DNA of 64,000 nt. Origin: Atrichornis clamosus (taxonomy: Eukaryota > Chordata > Aves > Passeriformes > Menuridae). Every line of letters begins with the position of its first letter. Within the stretch, counting starts at the first letter, position 1. Below, piece after piece: positions 38,381 through 49,000 of the stretch. The translations under genes and the position numbers were made by a program. The stretch lies in the NCBI GenBank assembly GCA_013400975.1, contig WBMZ01011723.1, positions 1 to 64,000 on the forward strand, read 5' to 3'. The notes beneath the pieces were generated by a model, which saw only the letters and a list, made by a program, of their open reading frames with translations, was not told where the DNA came from and searched no databases.

Positions 38381-38381
38381 C

Positions 38382-38582
38382 GTGAGATATATACGTAATG
38401 GTATGCTTAAAGGGAAAAATATGTGTTTGAAAGAGAAAGACCCTGTTCAACAATTTAAAATGCAAAACAAATCATATTTACCAGAAAAAGAAATCCATAT
38501 CAATGCCTATGATTCTCCTCGCCTCCAGATTGTGATGGAAAAAATGAGGCAGTTAAAACAAAACCAGAAAGTTTTTTTTTAA
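38382..38582 (+). other. Open frame with coding-like composition, unidentified
   Basis: I do not recognise this frame. From about 38418 it reads as a hydrophilic, Lys/Gln/Glu-rich peptide containing 'EKEIHINAYDSPRLQIVMEK' and then 'MRQLKQNQK' before a T-run and a stop. The amino-acid mix looks more like a real helical protein segment than most desert frames. A donor is not obvious: the sequence runs 'aaccagaaagtttttt'. No convincing acceptor with a polypyrimidine tract sits at the start, although 'gatcttttctctgcattcg' lies just upstream at about 38366. It may be an exon fragment, a processed-pseudogene piece or chance. Confidence 0.2.
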
Positions 38583-39107
38583 GTCTGCTTGGAGCACTGA
38601 GATTGAAGGGCACTGGAGTGGTAAGACTTAACAATTAGTCCTGTTACTGGACACACTGGCAAGTCAGTGAGGATCTGTACATACAGCTCTTAACTGAATT
38701 TATGACTAGGTAATGAAATTGTTGACCTTGAATGCAGCTGTTTGTAAACAGTGCAGAGGAGCAACTGTTAGTAACCTTGAATAGGAATTTTAGAAAACTA
38801 CATTTCACACTGTGAAAAAATAAAAACCAAGTATGAGATTTACTTTGCACCTGTCACAAACCTAGTGTTAGAATGAAGCAATATTAAAGTAAGTGCTTGG
38901 GTTCCCACTCTCTTCAATGGACAGAAGTTTGGCCTTCAAAACACTTCTAAAGGGAAATTTCAGGCACTTAATTTTGGTGTCTAAAACTCAGTGCAGACAC
39001 CCTCATTCTTCTCTATCTTGGCGTCTTTTATTTTTTTCCCCTTTCTGCTTGGGTAAGAAAGAAAGCCCTTTGTCGTTAAATCCCTGGGGACTCTGCTGGG
39101 AGTGTAA

Positions 39108-39262
39108 AGTCCAGGGAAGTGGTAGAGTACCCATCCCTGAAGGTCTTTAAAAGACATGTAAATGCTTAGGGGCATGGTTTAGCAGTGGGCTTGGCAGTGC
39201 TGGGTTAATGGTGGGGCTTGATCTTTAAGATCTTTTGCAATCTAAATCATTCTATGATTACA
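39108..39262 (+). mobile_element. CR1 LINE extreme 3' end
   Basis: The last 150 bp of a CR1. It shows 'gaagtggtagagtacccatc', 'cctgaaggtctttaaaagac', 'ggcatggtttagcagtggg' and 'cttggcagtgctgggttaa'. It ends 'aatctaaatcattctatgatt'. The 'tggtttagcagtgg' 3' UTR is the same type as in the copy at 60486-60772, and differs from the copies at 11862 and 35979, so at least two CR1 subfamilies are present. Confidence 0.95.
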
Positions 39263-41514
39263 ATAGTGTTGAAGGTAGGACCTTGTAACTGATTTGCATA
39301 GTTTGAGAGATACAAGAAGAGGAAGGCTGGCTTGCTTTCTTTCCTTTTTCTGCAGGAGGACATCCAAGGCAAACTGACCCATATACTTACTTATCATCCT
39401 TCCGGGAACATTTTCTCCAGAAACACATTATCTGCTCAGCACCTATGAAACTGCATGAAAGAATATTAATACAAACACAACCAAATAGTTCTAAGTGCAA
39501 ATACAGTCTTGAACAAAACCTCTATCTTCTTCCCACTGGAACAATCAACCAATTAAGCAAATGTGCAGATACCAGAGAGGCCATGTCACTCTTTGGCTTC
39601 ACACCACCACAGCAAACTCACAGCTGTGTTGCCGACTTCTTTAGGCAATTAGGGAACAATACTCATTAGTTTGTGAGTAGTGCCAGAGTTTCCTCACTTA
39701 GAAGATGGGTATCATATTATATTCTCTTATCTGACAAAACTGATGAAATATTAGCTATGGCTTTAGCTATCTTGCAGAATAAAGACCAAAAGCTGAAAGC
39801 AATTCCTTTATGAGAGCTGTTATGCCACTGAAGATTATGAAATATATGATTTGTTTTTATAAAAGCAGACCTCTATGACTGAAAACCACCCCCCCTAAGT
39901 CTTGTATTTTTAAAATCTTAAATAAGTTATCTGGGAAAGCACGTTTGAGAATGCTAAGACTTGAGCAATATCATGTCAGTTTTCAAATTACAAGTTCTGA
40001 ATTTATGCTGCACAGTTAAACTCTTTTTGTAGCTTTTCAGCCTGACGGTACAAAGTGTTAGTTATACATGACATAATGAAGTCATACAAGATAGAAATGA
40101 ATTATTCATTGAAGAGGTTATACTTATCCTGAAAAATTTTGCATGTATTATTTTTCACATGTTATTCTATATAGATGGAAAGAAAACCTGGGAACAAGGT
40201 GGGTGGGAGGTCTTCAAAGACAAAGAACCCAAGACACACAAACTAACCCTAACCCAAACTCAAACTTCCCTGTTACCATTTCTCAAACTGGTGCAGCTCA
40301 ACCTCACCCTGTTAAATCCAGGTCTAATAATCTGCTACTGTTTGGGGTGGATATAATGACAAAGTAGTCTCTTAGCATGTTTGAGCTACTGTATTGTAGG
40401 ATAAAGAGGACCTACTGAATCTAACCTTCACTCTTGAACCTTATCATCACATTTTCTTCCCCCTTAAAACCATACATTAATCAGGTGCATCTCTATCTTT
40501 AAATTATTATAAAGGTAAAAGGATATGAACCAAGTTACTCCTAAATTACTTTGCTTGGTGAAACAGTATTTCTAAGGTGAGCAAACAATAAATTTACCTT
40601 TTTCATATAATGTCAAAATTTATTAATTTTCACTACTGAAAGTAAGAGGGTTTTTTCAATGCAGGTGACTCTTCAGTGATTTCTGTGCATGCATTCTTGT
40701 TCTCTTCCTGAAGAATGTTCCATTTATAAAACAAAACAAAACAAAAAAACCCTGTTTTATGAATTCAGTTATGACAATGGAGGAAAAAATGAGCAAGCAG
40801 AATGTTAAAAGTAGAAAAAATTTCCTTGCAATTGGCAAGGCACTACAAATACACCTAGTGCACTTGAAAGTATGGGGTTTATTCTCTGTGATGAACAAAA
40901 ATGCATAAGCAATTCAGTCCTTCAGAGGTCTGGATTTTGTCTTCTTTGATATGAACACTGAGACAAGTGTTTGGAGTGCTGTTCCTGATAAGAAATAAAA
41001 TGAAATAGGAGAAGGCATTTGAATAGTGTAGGGATAGTCACACTTGTAATGATTAAACACAGTTTCATACAGAGTAATTTCAAAAGCAAAATCATTACAA
41101 AGGGAAGAAAATGTACTTTTAAAAGAGCTTTATCTGACACGGCAGCACTATTCTAAGGTTAGTAACATATGCTAGTTGCATAGTCTCTGTTTTGATTGTT
41201 TATGCAATCTACTATGTGTGCCAGGGTCCTAATAATGACAAAGCTGAGCATCACTTTTCTGCTTTCTTATCCTTTTCCTTTCTCATCTATATTCTCAATT
41301 TTTAAGTTTTGCTGTTACAATATTTACTCTTAACTTCCAACGAGGATGTGTAGAAAGCAAGAGTGGCAAGGTTAACCTTAGTAGACTTTGAGGAAAGACA
41401 ACAAGCTGCAGATTTCTGAGGACCCCAAAAGACTAGGACACCACCCTAGGAAATAGTTTCAGTGTGGGCTTGTTTCAAAATTTCTGAATCACGTTTCTAT
41501 TTCATCCAATGTAA
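39263..41514. other. Gene-free sequence
   Basis: No gene was recognised. 'ctaaccctaaccc' at 40243-40255 is a two-unit telomere-like word (see rejected items). Frames do not exceed 80 codons. Confidence 0.5.
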
Positions 41515-42045
41515 TCACATGCTAGTGATCTGGAAAGTAAGAGAAAAAACTCCATGCAACAGGACAGAGAGGGCTGGAAAACAACTTCGCAGAGAAGGAC
41601 CAGCAGGGGAGCTATCTTGGTGGCCCCTAAGTTCCATGTGAGTCAGCAATGTACCCGTTGTGACAAAGGTTAACCACATACTGGGCTGCACTAGCAAAAG
41701 CTTAGCCAGCAGGTCAAGCAAGTCGATTATTTCTCTTTATTCAGCACTACAGAGGCTGCATTTGAAATACAGAGATCAGGTCAGGGCTCACCCAGATGAG
41801 ATATGTTGTCAAAATAAACTCCAACAGGACGTAAGAAAAAAAGTATTTCCAAAGATGAGTTAAGAATTGGAAATAGCCTCTCCAAAGGGGTTGTGTCATC
41901 TCCAGCATGGAAACATTCAAAACACAATTGAGGAAAGCCCTGAGCCACTTCAACTACCATTGAAGTGTTCTGCTATTATCAGGAGTTGGGACTTGGTAAC
42001 CATCAGACGTTTTTCCAACCTGAATTATACTATGAACTGTTAGGA
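41515..42045 (+). mobile_element. CR1 LINE fragment, highly diverged
   Basis: Collinear with CR1 but old. It shows 'gtgagtcagcaatgtacccg', 'ccacatactgggctgcacta' and 'atttgaaatacagagatcag', then 'ccaaaggggttgtgtcatct' and 'ggagttgggacttggtaac'. It ends near 'tttttccaacctgaattata' with a remnant 'ctatgaact'. It is the most decayed of the longer CR1 copies here. Confidence 0.8.
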
Positions 42046-42930
42046 AGCCCATTTTCCTACTTATCCACAAAGCAATTACAATGCCATAATTCTCCAGTAA
42101 TTTTTATGCAGCATAGACTAGCTAAATAAAGAAATTGCTCAGCCATTCATTCCCATCCTTATATTAACTCCTCACTTGTGCCAACATAACAGTTTGTGTT
42201 TGCAGGCAGTAAACAAGGCAGAAAAAACTTGTCCAAGTTAAAAATTGAATATTTATTTTGCTTGCTCCTCTGCCATCTCCTCTCTTTGTCCAAAAACTGT
42301 TTGTGTGTGCACAGCAGCAGGAAGAGTAATCCAGGGAAGGCCAAAGCACCCTTTTGTCACCTTGAGGAGTATAAAGTGATGGTTAAACTACAACATAAAT
42401 TTCTCTAGCTTATTCATAGCCAATGCCCTTCAGCTCTCTTGTAATAAACTGTTTCTGTGGGTATAATCCCTCCTTTTGGTTTCTGCTCAGTTAGCTCACC
42501 TCAGGCAGTGAGCTGTGACCTCTGTGGCATGTTACATCTGCTGTGTGATATTAAGCACATCAGAAGCCAAATTTTCAAAAATGTCAAATACTTTTTCATC
42601 CCTCATTTTTTTAATTCCTTATTTACAGGGCACTAAGGGCCTCATGCGCCCTAGAGGGGCTCCAGCTTTATTAACTACAACATTACAACAAGATTCAAAC
42701 TCACTGAAAGTAATTTATGCTGAACTATTTTTTTCCTTTAAGTGAAGGAACCTAAAAAGACTAGTCACTGAAAATATTACTCTTAATCTTGGAGGTCCAT
42801 GTCTCCATAAGCATAACCTTTGTACCTTTAAAGGAGAATGTACAAAAAAAAAAAAAAAACACCTTAGTTTTGGGGAGTACCCAGCTAAAACAGTGTTACA
42901 AAGGCATAATGTTAAGCTGTTACAAGTGTT
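42046..42930. other. Gene-free sequence
   Basis: No gene was recognised. A 16-base A-run lies at 42844-42859. The overlapping frames 42715-42996 (minus), 42789-43058 and 42893-43345 (plus) run into the following minisatellite and GC-rich region and are not taken as genes. Confidence 0.5.
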
Positions 42931-42970
42931 CAGCAGCTCCAGCAGCTCCAGCAGCTCCAGCAGCTCCAGG
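42931..42970. repeat. 9-bp minisatellite, about 4.4 copies
   Basis: A perfect array of the unit 'cagcagctc' (equivalently 'agctccagc'), four full copies plus a partial one. In plus frames it encodes poly-Ser or Ala-Ala-Pro repeats, and on the minus strand Leu-Leu-Glu, which explains the odd low-complexity peptides read there. Length polymorphism is likely. Confidence 0.95.
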
Positions 42971-43119
42971 CCTGGGGATTCCTCCTGCCTGGCCACTGGA
43001 GCCCAGCTCAGTGCCCAGGGATCCAGGGTCTCTGCCCAGGCTGAGGGACAATGGTTGACGCTTTTCCCTCTGAAGATTCAATCAGAAGCAAAGCTGAGTA
43101 CATATCCCAGAGACATGCA

Positions 43120-43147
43120 GACACACACACATACGTGGACACACACA
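43120..43147. repeat. Interrupted CA microsatellite
   Basis: 'acacacacacatacgtggac' followed by 'acacacatt' forms a short interrupted (CA)n. It opens a CA-rich region (43120-43260) in which 'cacagag' and 'ccagtcacacagag' words recur. Confidence 0.8.
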
Positions 43148-43324
43148 TTCAACAGAGAACACCAACACAGCCAGTCACACAGAGAGCCACAGACAAGGCA
43201 CAGCCTGCAGAAGCCTCCACATTCAGGACTCACACCAGACCCAGCCACACAGAGACATGTCCCCTCCTCCTCTTGGGTGGGCAGAGGCACAATGTCACTA
43301 GTGCCAGGTTCACTCTCCAGGTTC

Positions 43325-44400
43325 ATGGAATCACAGAATGGTTAGGGTTGGAAGGGACACCTGGAGATCATTTAATCCAAGCCTCCAATAAAGAAAATTC
43401 ACCTTACAGCAGGTTGCACAGGATCATGTTCAGGCAGTTTTTTAATATCTCTGGGGAATGAGAACACCATAACCTCTCTGGGAAGTATGTTCCAGTGTCC
43501 TGTCACCCTCAGAGTAAAGAAGTTTTTCCCTATATTCAGATGGAACTTCCTACGTTTCAGTCTCTGTCTGTTGCGCCTTGTCCTGTTGCTGGGAACCACT
43601 CAAAAGAGCTTGGCTCTGTCCTCCTTGCATCCTTCCTTAAAATATTTATGTAAATTGGTAAGATCTACCCTCAGTCATCTCTTCTCCAGGCTAAACAGGG
43701 CCAGCTCCCTCAGCCTTTCCTCATAAGAGAGATGTTCCAGTCCCTTAATCATATTAACAGCCCACCACTGAACCCTTTCCTGTCTCTCTTGTACTGAGGA
43801 GTCCAGAACTGGACACAGCACTCCAGAAGTCACTCACCAGGGCTGAGTAGAGGGGGCAGGATCACCTCCCTTAACTTGCTGGCAATGGTCTACCTAATGC
43901 ATCCCAGGATACCATCAGCCTTTGTGGTCACAAGGGCACCCTGCTGGCTTATTGACAACTTCTTGTCTACCTGGACCACCAGGTCCTTCTCCACAGAGCT
44001 GCTTTCCAACAGATCAGCTCCCAGCCTATGCTGGTGCATGGGGTAATTCCTCCCCAGGTCCAGGACCCTGCACTTGTATTTGTTGGACTTCATTGTGTTC
44101 TTCTCTGCTCAACTCTCCAGCCTGTCCAGGTCACACTGAATGGCAGAACAGCCTTCTGGTGTGTCAGCCACTCTTTCCAGTTTTGTATCATCTGCAAACT
44201 TGCTGAGGGTGCACTCTGTTCCTTCATCCAAGTCTGTGATGAATACGATGAACAAGACTGGACCCAGTACTGACCCCTGAGGAGCACTGCTAAGTTACAG
44301 GCCTCCAACTAGACTCTGTTGCTGATCACAACCCTCTGAGACCTACCATTCAGCCAGTTCTCAATCCCTCTCACTGTCCTCTCATCTACACTGTCCAAAC
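43325..44400 (-). mobile_element. CR1 LINE with end of RT domain, about 1.1 kb
   Basis: The longest CR1 in the window, on the minus strand. Its 3' end is at about 43325 ('aatcacagaatggttaggg', the reverse of the CR1 tail). It extends 5' to about 44400. On the minus strand the codons for the FADD catalytic box of the reverse transcriptase lie at about 44188-44199, preceded by a Phe-Ile-Thr-Asp-Leu-type motif. Downstream come the usual 'gcaccagcataggctggg' and 'gaaggacctggtggtcc' segments. Frameshifts and stops interrupt ORF2. No target-site duplication is visible, which is usual for CR1. Short frames on both strands inside are not genes. Confidence 0.95.
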
Positions 44401-45658
44401 TTCCTTAGCTGTGCACAAGAACATACACATTTACGGATCCCGAGCACTTGCACGGCCCCTCTGCCTGCCCCCTCCCCAGATCCCATTCCCCTTATTCATC
44501 CCACAGGTCCCTGACTGATTGGTAGGTCCCGCTGGATGTTCACTGAACACATGCAGCACTCACACACTTGTCCCACGGGCATCCCACACTCGTGGGTTCT
44601 CCCAAATACCAGTACAGACTCTGCCCACCTGATAATCCTGTCTGGACCCAGGGTCTCCTACTCCCTGGATGGTTTAGCTTGGAGTTTGCCAGCGACTACA
44701 CATGCAACCCCCCCACTCCCCCCCATGGATTGAGGCAGGTATGGCATTTAGAACTGGAGTTTTTACTCATCCACAGATTCAGTATGTGGCTGCTCAGAAG
44801 TCATTTGAGCTACTTTAGTCCTCAGTTCCTTTTCTCCAAAGTGGTGGTGAGCCCTCCCACTTTGCAGTGCTGTTCTAAAGAGCAGTGCACTCAAGTTTTG
44901 AGGTTGTCAGACATTTAAATAATAAGGCTTAAAAAAAAAAAAAAGAGAATACCTTGAAAAATATACTGAACAAAAGCTCCCTTCAAAGCAAAAGGGGGGA
45001 TGAAAAAAGGCACCTCACTGAAGAGGGTCAAAGTACAAAAGAGGAGGAGGGAATTCCTTTTACCCACCCTCAGTCAGGTGCCCACATTAGCAGGATATCA
45101 CAGAGGTAAGAAAGAATCAACTTTCATGATGTCCAGAAAGCAATTTATGTTATGTGTCATTACTTGTCAGAGGCACTTTACCAGCTACATCAACAGCGAG
45201 AAGCCTTCTTCGGCCCAGGCATTTGCTATTATGGCTAGACCTGACACACAGACCAACCCTTCATCTACCACTGGGCACTCACAGAAAAGGAATGCACATT
45301 TGAGGCAGACAGACAGTACATTTTGGTTGTTCCCTCTTCTAGAAAGCTAGGAATTATATTAAAATGAACTACACTAGAGAGGTGTAAACACAGCCTTCGT
45401 GACTGGTTTTTACAGCCCCCACTCGCTTTTTTAGCGTCACCATGGATCTGTATCTGAGCAAAAACTGAATTGGGTACTACATCCCATTCCAGCAATGTAT
45501 TCATATCCTTCACATTTTTAAAAACTAAGAAAACAAAAAACTTCTAAGAACTTCTATTCTTAGTCTAGGTTGCCTTGGTCTATGCACATAGCTAAGCCTA
45601 AGTTAGGCTCACTGAGAAATACAGACCAACTGCCTCTGAAGAATATGAGATCACACAC
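44401..45658. other. Gene-free sequence; left 330 bp GC-rich
   Basis: The part 44401-44735 is C-rich ('cctgccccctccccagatcc' and the C-runs near 44708-44723). Together with 42971-43324 it brackets the CR1, so the CR1 may have inserted into an older GC-rich element. The rest is ordinary. A 14-base A-run lies at 44931-44944. Frames of 116 codons at 44568-44918 and 45000-45350 show no domain. Confidence 0.4.
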
Positions 45659-46000
45659 AATCACAGAATCATAGAATGGTTGGGGTTGGAAGGGACCACT
45701 GCAGGTCATCTAGTCCAATCTTCCTCCTCAGGCAGGGTCCCTAAAGCTTCTTACTCAGGATTGTGTCTGGATGGTTCTTGACTATCTCCAGTAAGAGAGA
45801 CTCCACAGGCGTCTCTGGGCCTCGGTCACCTGCACAGTAAAAAAGTTTTTACTCATATTCAGGTGGAACTTTCTGCTCATTGCCTCTTGTCCTATTGCCT
45901 GGCACCACTGAGAATAGCCTGGCTCCATCCTGTTGACAGCCTCCCTTCAGATACACACCTGACAGGCCTGGCTCTTAACCCTTCTCTAGTTGCCTTATCC
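45659..46000 (-). mobile_element. CR1 LINE 3' end
   Basis: The plus strand starts with the reverse CR1 tail 'aatcacagaatcatagaatg' and 'ggttggaagggaccactg'. It continues through 'ggtggaactttctgctcatt' and 'cctggctccatcctgttgac'. Similarity fades at about 46000. It is 5' truncated. Confidence 0.95.
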
Positions 46001-49000
46001 TATGACTGCTGTCTGGTCTCTGTTTTTCAGTTTGTAGTTGTCTAGGATTTCTCAACCTCTTGAAAGTGAATGCCCCGAAAAAGTCACTACCACTTGGTAG
46101 TGCATAGATGTAAAGACAGATTTAAACCTATTAAGACTGTTCTTAGACTTGTTAAACTGTATTGCTAGTCTTCACTTCCTCTTTTATTGCTTTCAGCTAA
46201 TTTTCTGCTGAACACTAAGAGTAAGCAGGTGTAATGAGAAGAAACAGAAGAGGACTCACAAAACATATGGACTACATTTTACAAAATTAGGCATAATCTG
46301 GTGTGTATCTCTAAATTAGGCATATAGAAACTAATACAAGTTAACAGACTGTGTGCAATATTAATGCCTGACTTGTACTGCACAGCAGGTATTTGATTCA
46401 TGAATTAACTATGTATTTCAAGTTTTGAGTGTCTAGTTTTGAAATTTAGCCCATATATCCATTTACAACAACAAGTAACAGTAATGAGTAAACCATTTTT
46501 ACTCTTGTTGTCTGTTTAAATGGTACTTATCCAAGGAAAATAGACAGACATTTGGACAATAGGAAAATGGCTGTCTTAGCTCTTTTCCTCTCTATCTAGA
46601 GACATGAATTCTACAACACAAGAACAGAGGCTACAAGAAACAGTTAACATACTGAAGTATGAAGTGTTCTCTGTAAGGAAAAAAAAAATCAAAAACTCAC
46701 AGACAGCTTGTTTATGACTAGAAGAGTGTAAACACACATCTATTTTATTTAACTCGGTAATCCTCTGACACAACTTGTGATATGTTTGATCAGCAGGCTT
46801 CTTGTTCATCTTCCACTGTAGAAGTATCTTTGCTTTCCTCAGGGGTATTGACAGCTGGCAGCAATCAAAGCCATCTAACTGCTAGTATCTCATTTAAAGG
46901 GAATGACATTCAGCTACAAAACTCCGAAATTACTTTAATTCACTGTATTGTACTGTGCATCTCAATGAAAAAAATGCAAACTCTCTTAGGAACAAAGACA
47001 TTTAGCCCTTTCTTCTGGAAAGGGTTTTGTTCATTAATCAGTACTTTAGAGGTTAGCAGTGCATGGCATCACTTGCTCTTGAGCAGGCCTTAGGCATAAG
47101 GCATCCATATCTATCATAATCCACTCTGGATATGTTGTCTTCGAGTTAAACATTAGGCAGCAATCTTCCTCAGAATTACTGTAGTTTGCTTATTAGTGGA
47201 CTTTCAAACAGAGGCAGTATATTTCAGCAAATCATACCTTCAAAACAAATCACCTATCTGGCTTTTCAGGTTACTCATGGCAACTCAAGTATAAGTTATC
47301 CAGTAATGTGCTGGAGTGCTGGAGAAGAGTCCCATGTAATTTTCCTTCTTCCTTCTATCTTGTTTTCTAGGATTCTCAAAGAAGGAAAGTCAAGCCAACA
47401 AGGTTTTTAATTACAGAGATAGAAGGTGGAAGAATTTTTTCTGAAAATTTCAAGTGGTATCAAGCTCTCTCAGCATTTTGTCCTGACTTTGAAAAATGTT
47501 GTGAGCTTAGTCTCCTAACCCAGAATATATTAAATAGCCTGGAACTACCAAGTGGCTTTTCAGCAATTTCCAGCTTGTCCCAGTGTCAGGTTTTGATATA
47601 GCACCTCTAGACTCTCTAGAAAAGTTAAAAGAACAAACTGAATATCCCAGTACTCTAAGAGAATTTTATATATTGCTGTATTGATGGACTAACTGGAACC
47701 AGTGACAGGACTGGCACCATCATTTTCTGTGTCATCACTTGTAACTTCTGCAGGGGAGTGGGGTAATTTTGTTTCTTATTTAGCAGGTTGGTAATTGTCC
47801 TGGGTACCAGAGTATCAGGAGGTCTGTATCAAAATTTCAACCCATGCATGTCTCTATCATATGCCTATCATCTTTCTTGTCCTTCAACTTTGTAATGTCA
47901 GAGTACTGTAGGCTCATTAAGCATAAATTGGCCCTTCTAAATTCAGTTCTCAGGCAAATACTAGCTATGTCATGTTTTTATATATTCATTCTGAATCTTC
48001 AGCTGTGTATTCCAGTTTCCAATTTCAATCAGGACTTTTATCAGATGTCTTTTCTTTCCTAGCATTACATATTTGGCTTCTGCATCACTCACAGATTATT
48101 ATATATTTTCAGATTTTTTTTTTTTTTTACATTTGTCCTTCATGTATTCCATATTTGTGTGGAAGGCGCCATCCTCAGTCAGGCTTTATAGTGTATTGAC
48201 ATGATGAAGTTACTTAACAATTAGCTTGAGTTAATTAAAAACTGTGAAGCATAACAAGTTACAGAACCAGATACAGTTAGAAGTAAAGCACAATATGATT
48301 GTCTCCCTCCTCATTCAGTGCTTAGATGGCAAATGTAACTGTTCCTTAAATCTTTTGTTTGTCTTTCACAATCCTGGTGAAAGTTCTAGTGGTCTTTTAC
48401 ATGTCCTGCTTTTCAACTCAGATTATTTTCTCTACCATTTACTCACAATACTTGTGTTCAGCAGCTACATTAGGACAAAGCACTTAGATGAAATCTTATT
48501 TATACAGTGACAAATTCCAAATGTTTCTGCATAATAGAATACACACTATTGTAGTTCCTTCTTTGGCTCTCAAATTCAAACCCAGTTATTATAACACCAG
48601 CTCCTAATTCTTCACATTTTTTTCTCCCTCAACATGACATGTTTGCTATAGTCCAAAACAATTAATTTTAAAAAGAAAAAGAAATCCAAAACCAAAAAGA
48701 AACAAACAAATAACCCGAATTTACAAGTGAGTTCAAAAAGTTGAATATATCTCCTTTTAATATTAATTGCATAACCTACTGCTCTGATTACCCAGATGAT
48801 GAACTGTGCTAAAATTCCACACTGAAAGAGATGCACAATATCATGAAACATCTGAAGCTATGAGTTGTCTTGTACCAAAATGGACAAAAGTCTGATTCTG
48901 GGGACTGCAGGCAAGGGCTGCAGAACTCACATTGACTCAAATTGTTTCCATGGAATATTCTATGAAAGAATGTATCCAGCAAAACCTTGGAGTAGGAGAG

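Noticed and set aside
40243..40255. Telomere-like 'ctaaccctaaccc'
   Set aside because: Only two units of the vertebrate telomere repeat in a C/A-rich context; too short for an interstitial telomere site.
43051..43461. 136-codon plus frame running into the CR1
   Set aside because: It spans a CA-rich repeat and the CR1 3' end, so it is composed of repeats and not a gene.
44568..45350. Two 116-codon plus-strand frames
   Set aside because: No domain, no splice context, and the first lies in a C-rich repeat-like patch.
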